Below are positions 43,190 through 55,860 of a DNA stretch of 64,000 nucleotides, in pieces. The stretch's first letter is position 1; each line of letters opens with the position of its first letter. The notes under the pieces are model-generated. The model made no database searches, had not been told where the DNA came from, and worked only from the letters and a program-made list of their open reading frames with translations. A program made the translations under genes and the position numbers. Source of the stretch: Isoetes taiwanensis (Eukaryota > Streptophyta > Lycopodiopsida > Isoetales > Isoetaceae); contig JAJEKV010000003.1 in assembly GCA_021234155.1 (NCBI GenBank), positions 25,268,874 through 25,332,873 on the forward strand, written 5' to 3'.

Positions 43190-46100
43190 TGTAATAGACC
43201 CATGGGAGACCGCTCGAGTAGATCTTGGTGTCGCGTTCTTGAGACACCGGCATAAATGGGTAGAAGCGCCTACTCATAAATGTCTAGACGGTTTTGCCCA
43301 GTTGGCTAAGGGCATGTCGGTTAGGAACGTTACAGTTGGTATTAGAGCAATGTTGGATCCTTGGGTGTTGATATTATGATCTGTGGATTGCAGAGAGATC
43401 TAGAAATGCTATCCTCAGGAGGAGGAGTAGTATTTAGAGGCTTCGTGGTTACTATAGAAGTATTCAAGGGAGACGTCTCCATATAAGCAATGGGAGCAAC
43501 TTTTGATGATGTTGAGGTATGAATTTGTGAATAAGTTGTCATTGCATATTAATTCCATATTGCTTCACCAAATCAATGATCGGCCCATGAGGACATGGGT
43601 TAAATTTTAGAAGGGGAGACTGTAACAGACCTGGGCACTTGATGGGCCAGTATATGTATTTATGTACGTATATACATATGTATAACATGTACCCAACATG
43701 AGTTCAGGGTTTTGTCTATTTGGAAAAGGGATTGTTACAGAATATGAAGTCAGGGAGCAATTCTGGGCAGTTTTGGAGCCCAAAATTTAGAGCATCATAT
43801 CTCGGCGACCCGAGATCCTTTTCAGGTGATTTTTCTTTTGCTGAAAAGATCTTCAAGTAAGCTTTCCAGAATGGGTCTGATCAGGCCGAAAACTCATCTG
43901 TATGCAAAGTGATGCTGCGTCGGAATTGACTGCACTATGTATGTCCTTCTGCAGTTTGATTCTTTGAGCGAGAAGCCGATCTTTGGAGGCGCAATCAATT
44001 GCAGGGGGTCCAGAGGTCTATCCGCGAAGGACTTCTCAGGTGGGGTTTTGCTATTGATCAATTGAGGTTCTATGAGTTGCCATGATTAGTCTGTACATGA
44101 GTTTTGCATGCAAATATGATAAACTATGAATTTGTTGGAGATTCATAAGGTAGAGAAGGTAATCAATGATTGGAAAAATCTCTGTAAGGGCTGATTCTAA
44201 GTTAGAAATGGCTGAATATTACATGAGAAGCACCGATTCAGCATGGAAACTTCAGAAAAGGCAGAATTGAATTGGATCTGGTCAGCACCGAGCTCTCCAA
44301 TGCCATTTTGTGTTCATGTTATGTTTTTGTCATTTTGTGTTTTGCGCTTTATCTTGTTGGTCTTGTATTTGCTGCTTTTATCAATTTATTTGCATGTCCT
44401 AATATAAAGTTACGTACCCATGGATGGAATTAGATTGCATTTGAGCTTAGCAGTAGAGGAGATTGGAGCATGAAGAGTTGAGCAGAATAATCATAAGTAG
44501 TAAGAATATGCATTGTTTGAATAATTGTCTAACTATGGTAAAATTCTAAGGATTGGGATAAAGTATCTTTTTTAGCTCATGGAGATGGTGCTAATGTTGA
44601 GAAGTAGTCTAGCACAGATGTAGAGCGTTAACGACCCCTCGGCATCAAGGATTTCAGCTCCGGGGGATCCACCTTCTTTATAAGAGATATGCCACCTGCG
44701 TACATAGGGTAGCGAAAAAACCCCTAGTATATGTGTTTCTGATGGGCAAATTTGACCCCTTTCCGTATAGTTTTACAACTAGAAGAACATTCCAAAACCC
44801 CTATGACCCCTAGTATACATACGGAAAAGGGTAAAAAATCACCCCCTCCCATTGATGCACGTGGTTTTGACAGGTTCCACAAGGTGACGCCCCCTTGATT
44901 TCAGCATCAAGTTCGCATATGGATCTTAAAATAGGAATAAACAGTCATCCGACATCAAGGATTATTGAGATTGAGATGGGTCCACATTGGTACAAGGAGA
45001 GCCATGTGAAGCTTGATGGTTTCTGGATGTGGCTATAGCATGAAGTACTGCTAGTCTGAGTGCATAACTGTAAGTTTCCAAGTTGTTGCATTGTATTTTA
45101 TCCAGGGCATCATAGCTAATGGATTTAAAGTATAAACACTATGGAATGTTGTATTCCTCATGGGAGGATGATTTTGAGGTAAGTTTTGCATTATAGAAGA
45201 TGTTAGTATCTTTCCTTGATCAGTAACGTACATAGTTATTGGAGCTACATCAATGATAGTTAGGCTTATGGCTTTCTCGACGTGTTTGGATTCTGATCGT
45301 TATCTTCGTCAGTAACCTAGCTACTTCAACTTGGGCAGGTTATATGGGCAACATCAGCAAGAGTATAGTATAGGCACATGTATAGTAAACATTCTAATGA
45401 ACACCACATGTCATAGTCTTTGCATTGTTCCACTGTTGTCTTGGTATTTGATTATGTCTATTGGAACCTCCGGGGTCGGACTTCTAGGTTCGGTGGCCTA
45501 GGTTGCTCCGGCATGCTTATGTTCATCTGTGATTCTCTGTGGTTCTTGTGCTCTGTGACATCAGGCATAGTTTCCCTGATCAGGATGCTACGTCACCTCT
45601 GTGACTCCATGGTAAGAGGTCCTCCAGCGCCAGACGTGGGCTGGGAAGGGTATGCGCATATGAGGTTCACCCCACCAACTCTGCCAACGGGGCTCGGAAT
45701 GTGAGCTGGCTGGGCATTTTTCTGCTAACATGGCCTGCATGTAGGCTGGCTGAGCTTCCCATTGTCCCGGAGCTATACGTCATGATGGTTTGGTATTTGG
45801 ATATGTTCTTTGCTTCTGATGTTCATGTTTGATATTTTCTTGGATTACGTTGTCATTGTCTTAGCACTGTACTCACCTAAGGTTCTCCATTTGTGTTTGT
45901 GCTTATCCAAGATTTCCAGAGTATTTTCATGCATGCAGAGGCAGCCAGGGATCCTCACTTAGTCACGAGGACTAATCCCATTGAGTGCATGTGCAGTTAA
46001 TCCGCAAGGCATCAATCAGGTTGATGGTGGCAATGCAGCCGGGAATTATGCTCGAGTTCTAAAGCTAGAAGTTTCTATTTGATTTGCTCAGTTGCTGTTG

Positions 46101-46906
46101 TACATGTATATAGATAGCACAGTGTAAATGTTTGAGCTGTTTGATTTGCTCAATTCGAGACTAGAATATATTAAGCTTATGAATATGTTGAATGCATGGG
46201 CAAGGTTGTCTGTTGAGTTTAGACAGTGAATTTCAATTGCAAAGGAAGATTTAATTCTTCACCTAAATTCATACCAACATAAATCTAGCCTTAAGTTAGA
46301 CAAGATCCCGAGTTGCCAGGAGGGTCAACTCGGCAGGCTCGTTACAGTTGGTATCAGAGCAGGTCTCGAGTTCGAGTCTTCATGGGTGCCTATATGCATG
46401 GGTAATTTGCAAAGACTTGGTAATCATTGTGATATGGTATGACATAGACATGGTATAGCCTTGGATGCTCGAGGACGAGCATAGTTCTAGTGGGAGAGAT
46501 TGTAACAGACCCATGGGAGACCGCACGAGTAGATCTTGGTGTGCGTTCCCGAGACACCGGCATAAATGCGTAGAAGCGACTACTCATAAACGTCTAGACG
46601 ATTTTGCCCAGTTGCTTAAGGGCATGTCAGTTAGGAACGTTACATTTGGTATCAGAGCAGGGCTCGAGTTCGAGTCTCCATGGGGGCAAGTATGACCCGA
46701 AATACCGTTGGACGGTAGGTCATGACTTTCTTTGTGATGCTCGAGGACGAGCATAGTCTAGTGAGAGAGGACCTATGGGAGCTGCTCAAGTAGATCTTGG
46801 TGTCGCGTTCCTGAGACACCGGCATAAATGGGTAGAAGAGCCTACTCATAAATGTCTAGACGGTTTTGCCCAGTTGGCTAAGGGCATGTCGGTTAGGAAT
46901 GTTACA
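43190..46906 (+). mobile_element. TRIM-like chain of four LTRs with a single outer target duplication
   Basis: LTRs of two types alternate with tiny internals: short LTR 43190-43334, internal 286 bp, long LTR 43621-46346, internal 154 bp, short LTR 46501-46644, internal about 124 bp, short LTR about 46769-46906. All intact ends are TGTAA...GTTACA. Each internal begins with an iMet primer site (43337, 46349, 46647) and ends with a purine run. The whole chain is flanked by CGTCC on both sides (43185-43189 and 46907-46911). No coding capacity is seen. Confidence 0.85.
43621..46346 (+). repeat. Long LTR (2.7 kb) within the TRIM chain
   Basis: It starts TGTAACAGACC right after AGAAGGGGAGAC and ends GGCTCGTTACA, followed by the primer site at 46349. 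It is about 19 times longer than the short LTRs but shares their termini, implying a large parent family. A fold-back with ACCCCTTT-CCGTAT arms lies near 44756-44840. No gene is recognised inside. Confidence 0.75.
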
Positions 46907-47051
46907 CGTCCCGCCATCCAATATATGTATCAATCTCCACAATATCAAGCAAGAATGCTCTTTTTTTCTTTTCTTTGTTTCTGCTGGTCAAGTCTCCATT
47001 GCAGCGACTGTCGCCATTTTGCCCAGTCCATCTCAGTTCCACTAACCATTC

Positions 47052-47373
47052 GGGTAAAAGCATGTTAGGGTGTCCCTTAAAAAGTATTATTTAGTGACCA
47101 AAAAGGTACCTAAAAAGGTAGCCAGGACTGGGTACTGGGTACCTGTATAATATCTCAATATAAGGTATGTTTTAGAACTTTTTATATATATATTGGTCTC
47201 CGATAGCATTATCTTTATCTTAACTTTGAATATTACCATGTCCTTGACTTTTATTTTGGATTTTTGTATTAGTTTTAATGAAAAGAAAAATGAGAAAGTA
47301 CCCAGTTCTGAAGTACCTAGTGTATGTACTTTTGCAGGTTCCAAAAGTGGTACACCCTAACATGCTTTTACCC
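47052..47373. mobile_element. 322 bp MITE with perfect 22 bp terminal inverted repeats
   Basis: The ends begin GGGTAAAAGCATG and are perfect inverted repeats over 22 bp. Comparison with uninterrupted copies of the internal segment shows this is an insertion. The flanks share ATTC. It is non-coding and its superfamily is unassigned. Confidence 0.85.
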
Positions 47374-47693
47374 ATTCCAATATTGAAATCATATGATTTC
47401 CCATCGTGCATAAAGGCTTTTACTCCATTAAGACAATTCAAACATGTTCTTGTGAACTCCAAAATGATGATCTCCTCTTGTTTCTGATGCCATGCTCCAA
47501 TAAAATAAGAACTAATAGTAGTCCTTGCAGCAAGTACAAAAGCACATGATCTTTACGGCCCTTTGGAAAATTCCTAGCACCATCGTTTCTGACTTCTTTA
47601 ATTCCATTCATGGATTAAAGAGCTCAAATTCCACTGGTGATCTCATTGCCCATAGTTTTCAAAAGGATCGCAAACCTATGCTCTGATACCAAT

Positions 47694-49442
47694 TGATATG
47701 ATTCTTAACTTTTGGAATGATTCATATCATTTATATTCCAGCAAAATACATTGGGGCACATGATTTACTGCATAATAGGATCCACTAGGTTATGACAAAA
47801 CACAAACGCTATGGCACATACAAAGCTTTGGCATCTGGCTTACTAGCCTTCCAGGCTAATACTGCTACTCCAAGTAGCCACAGATCAGAAAGCAATTGCA
47901 AATCTTTAATGTCGCTGTAGCAGTAATCTGTAATCCCTTGTCACATTTTCAGCCAGTACTCCCTCATACGACTGAACTACAAGAATTGCCAACCAATTCA
48001 AAAACTAGACTCGGAGCCGGTTCCGATGAAGTAAAGATCGCCTCAATCGAGCTCTATTTACGGAGATATCTCCAATTGAATTTTAGCTTCTATTTATAGA
48101 TCTCTCCACGACTTTAGTCCCTTTTTAGCAGGCAATTGTCTTTTGTATTAAAATAGCTCCTTGCCTTTAATTAGAATATACTTATCATATGAGATATTAT
48201 CTATGGCTTTTTCCTGGAACTTAATTCCAACTAATAATCATTGCAATAATGGTGCCTCAACCCCTTTCATAAATATCAATATTATATTATCCTATGTCCC
48301 TTCTTCAGTCAGATCCGGGCCAGATACGCTCCCTTAGTACGGCCGGATGTGCCCTTGCATTTGCTGATGAACACACCGTCAGTACGTGCCCTGGGGTCAT
48401 ACATCCAGGAGGTACTGGACCTGCGAGGTCACCTTTGCCCCCGCCTGGCTGTCCGCTGACTAGGCACTACGGGGGTGGTGCATGACTGTATATATTGGGA
48501 TGTTTCTGCATTTTATATGATTAGCACAGTTTGTCAACAGGCTGATTGCTGCCACGGTTTTTCCCTCGAAAACCCTTCGGGGCGGGGTTTTTTTAATCCG
48601 GGCAGTAATCCGCTTGCTGCGTTTTTGTATTGGGTCCCATAGACCGATTGGTCTCCGTGGACGATAAAAGTACCTTCCTTCCTTCCTTCCTTTATATACA
48701 CTTGGGGAAACCTTAGGATTAACATTCATATACCATATGCCATACTTTTGCCATATTTCCATAACCCATTCGCCGTGGACCACTCCCCCGCGCTTGCTCC
48801 GTATCAATCCATCCATTCTCAAGATACATCATCCGCGATCGTCCATGATACGCCCCCTGTCAATCCATCCCTTCTCAAGATGGATCACCCCGCAACCATT
48901 GATAACATGAAAGTTTCACAATCTTGCACAATCTAGATATTCGCATACTTCCAAAGTACGATATATCCCTTGGTTATAGATATCCGTGTACTTCCAAAGT
49001 ACGATATATTCCTTGGTTATAGATATTTGCATACTTCCAAAGTACAATATATCCTTTGTACTACCACAATACATCATTAATTTTTGTACGTCCGAGGTAC
49101 CACTTGATTGTATCGCCACCATGATACAACGTATCTCCAAGAAACAGATGCAACTTTTGTCAAGCCAATTGTGTTGCAATTCTTAAAAAATATACATCTT
49201 ATGCACTCTCGTTCAGGCCTCGTAATTACCAATCTACCATGCGTATACACATCTCAAAAAAATGAATTCTACTCTTTATTCCAAATAAAGAAATTCAACG
49301 TACAAACTTTATCCATAAGCTCGTACCATACAAAGCAATTTGAGATTCCAAATCCAAATTTCGCATCCACATCCAATAGCTTATCCGTAGAGTTCTCCTC
49401 AATGCTTAACCTGAGCAAACCTGCAAATAAAGTAAAATATCA
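47694..49442 (-). repeat. Tandem-array LTR copy b
   Basis: Termini TGATA...TATCA. It contains a TATA box on the minus strand (TATAAATAG near 48090) and a LINE 3'-end insertion (about 48307-48690). It is the most complete copy of this LTR in the window (about 1.36 kb without the insertion). Confidence 0.8.
48307..48690 (+). mobile_element. 5'-truncated LINE 3' end with (CCTT)n tail
   Basis: Inserted in LTR b. It carries stem-loop H3 (48535-48619), then CCCATAGACCGATTGGTCTC, CGTGGACGATAAAAG and a CCTT repeat tail merging with the target CCTTCTTT. The protein-coding part is lost. Confidence 0.7.
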
Positions 49443-49943
49443 ATATAGATGACCTCCAAAGTCAAATATTAATATCCACGGCTAGCCTCTCAGATCACCA
49501 CAATCTGAATCTCCAGAATCTCAAGCAAGAATGGGTTTTTTCTTTTCTTTTCTTTTTTGCTGCTCAAGTCTCGCTTGCAGCAATTGTCGCCAAGTTGCCA
49601 AGTCCACCTCAGTTCCACTAACTGCTCCAATATTGAAAATCATATGATTTCCCATTATGCATAAAGGCTTTTACTCCATTAAGACAATTCAAATATGTTC
49701 TTGTGAACTCAAAATGAGAATCTCCTCTTCATTCTAATGCGATGCTCCAACAAAATAAGGACTAATAGTAGTCATTGCAGCACGTACAAAAACACATGAT
49801 CTTTATGGCCCTCTGGGAAATTCTTAGCAACATCATTTCTAACTACTTTAATTCCATTCACGGATAAGAGAGCTCAAATTCCACTGGTGATCTCATTGCC
49901 CATAGTTCTCAAAAGAATTACAAACCTCCGCTCTGATACCAAT
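49443..49943 (-). repeat. Array internal segment 2
   Basis: About 500 bp between LTR b and LTR c. It has a CTTTTCTTTTC pyrimidine tract, a gag-start relic (GKSYDFQYW on the minus strand) and the primer site GCTCTGATACCA at its end. It is the least disturbed internal unit of the array. Confidence 0.75.
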
Positions 49944-50966
49944 TGATATGATTCTTAACATTTGGGATGTCTATATGGTCTTAAAATAATATCGTAGTAG
50001 ATAAACAATATCAAATTGTATTCACAACAACATTACAACTGATAAACACGAATATTCAGGATTTATATTTCAACAAAATACATTGAAGCACATGATTTAC
50101 TGCCGAACCGAATCCACTGGGTTATGGCAAAACACAAGTGCTATGGCAAATACAAAGCTTTGGCATCTAGCTTACTGGCCTTCCAGGCTAATACCGCTAT
50201 TCCAAGTAGCCACATATAAGAAAACAATTGCAAATCTGTAATGTTGCTGTAGCAGTAATCTGTGACCCCTTGTCACGTCTTCAGCCATTACTCCCTCATA
50301 TAGACGAAGTACAAGAAGTGCCATCCAATTCAAAAATTAGATTCCAAACGGTCCCAATGAAGTAAAGGTCGCCTCAATCGGAGCTCTGTTTGCAGAGATA
50401 TCTCCAATTGAAGTTTAGCTTCTATTTATAGATCTCTCCATGACTTTAGTCCTTTTTTTTTGCAGGCAGTTGCCTTTTATATTAAAATGGCTCCTTGCCT
50501 TTAATTAGAATACTTATCATATGGGATATTATCTATGGCTTTTTGTTGGAGTTTGATTTGATGCTAACTAATAATTATCCCAATGATAGTGCCTTGATCC
50601 CTTCCATAAATATCAATATTATATTATCATATGCCCCTTTTTTAAATACACTTGGGGAAACCTTAGGATTAACATTCATATACTAAATGCCATACTTTTG
50701 TCATATTTCTATAATCCATTCGCCGTGGACCATTATCCCATGCTTGCTCCATATCAATCCCTCCCTTCTCAAGATAGATCGCCCGCGATCATACAAGATA
50801 CGCCCTGTCAATCCATCACTTCTGAAGAGATCACCACGCAACCATTGCTAACCTGGAAGTTTCACAATCTTGCACAGTCTAGCAATGGCTATGGATATCC
50901 GCGTACTTCCAAAGTACGATATGTCCCTTGGTTATAGAGATTTGCGTACTTCCAAAGTACGAATAT

Positions 50967-52140
50967 ATAGCATAATAGTAGGGGGTTCCAGGGGGATTTG
51001 ATATGGATGCATAAATCACTATCCCTGAGACGATAGACCATACCTATAAAGCATTTGAATAGGTTATTATTGGGGAAAAAAAAAACATAGATTCAATAGA
51101 AAAAATAAGCATGTTATTGTGCTTGTAGCATTGGTTAAACCGTTCTTTCTAGGATATTGAATTATTTTGGTAGAGGTTCGAGTCCTATCTCAAAATTTGA
51201 AACCTTAAGTGAATCCATATACAGAGGAGTCTCGGTATTTCATATTCCAAAACCTTAGGCGAACCTGTATTCCATGTTTCAAAATCATAGGCACCCCCAG
51301 TTATAAATGACTATACTTGAAATAAGAGGCATCAAGAGGCTCCAACATATAATCTGGGCCGTACGATGGACAGATCCGACGATTGAGGTAGTCCAGGGTG
51401 CATCCCATAATCGAAACAGGAGGCATCAAGAGGCTCCAACATATAATCCCATCGATCCGAGTCATCGGATCGGCATTCTCGAATGGGCGAGCATGCATCT
51501 CTTGCATGCATGCATGCATTGCATGCATTTTCTGTGGCTCTGGTTCATTTGGGATCGTTATTTCTTGCAGCTTCTTCATCGACTTCTCATCGGCGTTTCT
51601 CCTCTTTTAGCAGTTCCCTTGACTCCCACCTACCCTCCCTTAATGTGTATATTATTGTAAATGTTGTTTTTGTTGCGTGGCACGCATGACCAGCCCCTCG
51701 CTTTTTCGAGGTCGTGTTTTGTTGCGTGGCACGCGTGACCAGCCCCTCGCTTTTCGAGGTTGTTTTTTTTCTTATCTTTGTGTTTTACTTTATGTGCAGG
51801 TACAGGGGGATGCGCGACTCCGTCTTCTTCAGGCTTCGAGAGTTTCTTGTGGGAGCGTTTGTTTTTGCAACCTTATGTTGTGTCCAAGCCCCCTGCAGAG
51901 GGCTTATCACTAGGGTTTATCCTTGAAAACCCAAAAGGGCGAGGCTTTTTAATCCCGGTGATAAGCTCTCTGCGGGTACACTTAACCGACATCTGTAGAA
52001 TTGTTTTGGGGTCCAGATGATATAACTAGATATTCCTTGTGTTTTTCCATTGTGGGTAGCTTGCAAATATGCAGCTATCCACTCTCAACCATTGCAGAGA
52101 CAGATCTGGCGATTGAAGTAGTCCAGGATGCACCTCATTT
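50967..52140 (+). mobile_element. Structured repeat insertion (same family as 38311-39248)
   Basis: Flanked by GAATAT. It contains a 30 bp direct repeat (51327-51356 and 51419-51449), a (GCAT)n stretch (51490-51530), two GTGGCACGC-TGACCAGCCCC units (51677-51760) and stem-loop H2 (51895-51973). No protein domain is recognised. Confidence 0.55.
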
Positions 52141-53539
52141 AGAATATGTCCTTTGTACTACCACAATACATCATTATCTTTTGTGCCTCTGAGGTACTAC
52201 TTGATTGTATCGCCACCACGATATAGTGTATCTCCAAGACATAGATGCATTTGTCAAGCCAATTGTATACAATCACAATTACTAGTCTTCAAATGTATAC
52301 ATCACTATAACCCCAAAATTTGCTCCATGTGTAATTTTTTGCTGTCTTTTGTGCAAAAAAACAACACATAAAGACCATGCATATTATTGTTCCGAAAATG
52401 CTAGAAACAACGCGTACTTTTTTGGTGTGGTTTTTTGGTGTGGTCTTTAGTGTAGACAAAAACAACACATAATTTTATGCTTGATTTTTACCATGGTTTT
52501 TAGACAAAAACAATGCGTAAAACACATCTGTAATTTTTTGCTCAAAAGAAAAAACAACGCATAATTTTTAGGGGTGATCTTTGCCCAAAACAACGCATTT
52601 TTTGGCATAGTTTTCCTTCAATTGTCCACGTGTTATTTTCGTTAGTTCTAATGCAACCACGCATTGTTTTTCATACAATAAGACATGTTTTTCCTATTGT
52701 AGTTTAATGAAACAATGCATTGGATTAAGACAAAAACAATAAGCATAGAAAACTTAAAGAATAGCTCATCCTCATTCAAGCTATTTCTAAATCCTGATTG
52801 AATTTCTACTATTCCTAAATTGTGATTGAATATCCTGATTGCCTTTTGGGAATCGAACCCAAATGAAGTCCACTAGGCATTACATAAATGCTTAAACTGA
52901 AACATCCACCAAGCTTGTATCACGACACCTGAACAAGAACGAATGTCAGTTCCTATTTAAACTTCTCAAATGAGTACACATTTAAAATGTGAGTCACCCT
53001 TCAGCTAACAAAGATCCTATAATAAATGTGAGTTTTGAATTTCAATAATTTCAGAACTTGTATGAGACATAAAATGAGGATATTACCTATGATTAAAAAC
53101 CTTAAAGCATTTTATTCAACAACTAATTTCAATTTGTAGAGCTGAAAAACAAAACAACAAGAATACAAGCAAAATTCTTTTGCATAGTAGCCAACATGCA
53201 AATGCTGCAGATCACCTTTGCAACACAAATTGGAGCCATTTTCAAAAGAAGGAAAAAAAAATCGTGCAATCTTACCTAACATCTTTTCTTAAGACCAATT
53301 AGTATCCGAGGAGCAGCAAAGAGTAAGTAATGGTTTCTCCAGCATATTCACATACAAATAAGTGGCAAGTCTTCTAGAGGACAAAGATCCCATCCTATTC
53401 CTTCGTGACAATACATCTGCAATGCAAGGAACTGATTTTAGATTAAACTTAAAAAACTAATAAACTTCCAGTAAGTACAAATGAAGCTATGCATGATATA
53501 ATGTTAACTTGATTACTACATTAAACTCATAACAGAGAC

Positions 53540-54290
53540 ATTCTAACCTAATTTATGTAGCCTTCCAGCTTTCTTATGTTGCCATTGGAATTTGTATGCC
53601 TTCAGCCAGAGTATTATCCAGATAGCCTCCTTGAAATAAAAGATTGAAAGGGGCCCTTTTCTCAAATCTTTTGCACTGCTTTTCTTTTCCAGCATGCTAA
53701 GGTAAGTAACCCTTTCAATATTTGCACACTTCTCTTCATCCAGCCCTATAGAAGGCGCCGCTTTGCCATCTCCTTTGTATAATCTGAACAGAGAATCGTA
53801 ACAAGGGGAAGTTCCATAGAGCAAGAACTAAATAAATAACCTGAATGGACAGCATAATATCTTACAGGAGCTGTGCATCTGCTGCAGCTTCCTCCCTTTG
53901 TTAGTCAGCATGCCAATTTTTGGCCGAATAGGAAATCGGCCACTCTATTTGCTGTTGATGCTAACGACATCTTGGTCACCTTGATCTGTAAACAAAATAA
54001 GTGCTACAAAAGCCTATGTGCCATAAAAAACACCTATGAAATCTGAGCGGCTGCTCTGCTAAGCACTAAGAAATCGTGAGCGCCAAGAAAAAACCTGAGC
54101 GTCATTGCAAGAACTGATTTGCTCAGCACTAACGTCCGGATTTGTTGAGTAGGAGAACCGGCATGAGTAAGTGAAGCGGCAGAGAGTGAGCGGAGTGCGA
54201 AGCACAGAATACCTAATCGGATTTGCACAGAGGCGAAGCCGGAAAGTAGTGTAGAACCAATAGGATGACAATGCCAGGATCACCATCTGG
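53540..54290 (-). pseudogene. Gene-like fragment inside the CACTA element
   Basis: Minus-strand open segments (53543-53824 with GLDEEKCANIERVTYLSML, and 54034-54286 with a Ser/Arg-rich N-terminus resembling an organellar presequence) are separated by intron-like sequence with TTTACAG and CCT|GTAAGA sites. No continuous frame joins them and the family is unrecognised. A captured host gene fragment is plausible, as CACTA elements are known to do this. Confidence 0.35.
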
Positions 54291-54533
54291 GCCGTTTATC
54301 TCGGCCAAAAGGAAAAAAAAAACAAGGTAGATGATTAATAAGAAAACGTAACAATATCACAGTTGGGTCGCTGCTATTTCCGGTGGTGCATTCTCAGGCA
54401 TCCACGTCGCCCCTGCCGATTTCAAGGAATCCTATTTCCATTCTTCATGCTTCAGCACCAGCTGCACAGGTAAGAAATCATAACAAATTTTGATCACAGT
54501 AACCGGATCTTGCGCTCCCCAACTGTGATATTG

Positions 54534-54592
54534 TAAGGGTAGCACAATTGGTCCTGGATTCCCGGAATCCAGTCCCAATTGTGCTACCCTTA
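54534..54592. repeat. 59 bp near-perfect palindrome
   Basis: The left arm TAAGGGTAGCACAATTGG continues to the centre at CCCGG, and the right arm is its reverse complement with a two-base mismatch. It would form a stem of about 29 bp with almost no loop. Confidence 0.9.
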
Positions 54593-55264
54593 TACAACAT
54601 AGAAAAAATTTTAGGGTCTAGCAATATCACGTCTGGAAGGCATATCCTTGATCATTTGCAATTGTAGACCTTCCATTTCAACAAATGAAGATTCCGTAGC
54701 AAGACGCATGAGGCATTTGTAGAAATTTTTCTCATTCTAATTGCACAAATAATGCGTGTCATTTGAGACCATTTGTGCCCAATGTAACATCAAGAACAAT
54801 CTAGTGCAAAAACTGATATACTACCGGAACCGCATATGCTCAAAGCCAGCGCAAGCGCAGCAAATAAGCTTTACAAACATCAATGCTCACAAAATGTTTG
54901 TGCTCATGAGAAATGATAAGTTAATATTCAATTGTACTTCAAATTAAACTCCAGAGATCTTACCCATAATTAAAGCTTCGCACTGAGATTTAGCATGACC
55001 TTATTTAAAGATCTAGTAGCCTAGATAATCTTCTAGAATGGCCAGTTTTTCTTCAGGTTTTGCTTAAAGCCAAAGCCTGATGTCGGACCGTATCAAACTT
55101 ACCGGCCATAGTATTTTGGATCGTCTCAACAGTATTTTAAATAGTGGCATGTGCCAAGCTGACGAGGGTTTGAAGGTGGAGCTCCCTTCAAGCTAATCGA
55201 CGGATTATGTAGAAACTGGAAACAACTCACATGCTCAGTTTCCCATCTCTATCAACCGTGTTTA

Positions 55265-55860
55265 TAATAACTTCAAGAATCTAGGGTAATCTTTATGAAA
55301 TATGGGGAATCTAAAGGATTGCAAGGGCCCCTAGGGGAATTTTCATGAAATATGGGAAATCGAAGGGAATGTAAGGAAACCTTGACTGAATATCAACAAA
55401 TCTAGAAGGATGTAGGGGAAGCATAAGTGATTCATGGGAATCTTAGCGAACCTAGGGGAATCTATGAGACCCTTCGTGGAATCTTAGGGAATCTAGGGGG
55501 ATCTATGGAAATCTCAAGGGAATCCTAAAGAAGCTAGTGAAATTTATATAGAACATTCAAGAATCTAAGGAATCTTTATAGAATATCAGATAATGTCTGA
55601 ATCATCAAGGGATCTTGAGGAATCTAAATGAACCTTGGTAGAATCTCATGGAATGTTGAGGGAATCTAGGAGATTCTCGAGAAATCTTCATATAATCTTA
55701 AAGTATCTAGAGGAATATTAGAATCTTAAGGGAAGCTTAGAAAATCTAAGCCAATCTGTATAGAATATATGGGAATCCTTGTAGAATCTTAAGAGATCTG
55801 CGGGATCTATTGGATCTTGAAGACTCCATGAGAATCTTCATGGAATATTGAGGCTTCTAA
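55265..55860. repeat. Degenerate GGAATCT-type minisatellite
   Basis: About 600 bp made of irregular short units around GGGAATCTAGGGGAATCTT with many variants. It sits directly before the 20 bp minisatellite and inside the CACTA element. Confidence 0.7.

Noticed and set aside
43190-46906. Cassandra-type TRIM carrying 5S rRNA in its LTR
   Set aside because: I looked for 5S-like internal control motifs in the short LTR and did not find a convincing match.
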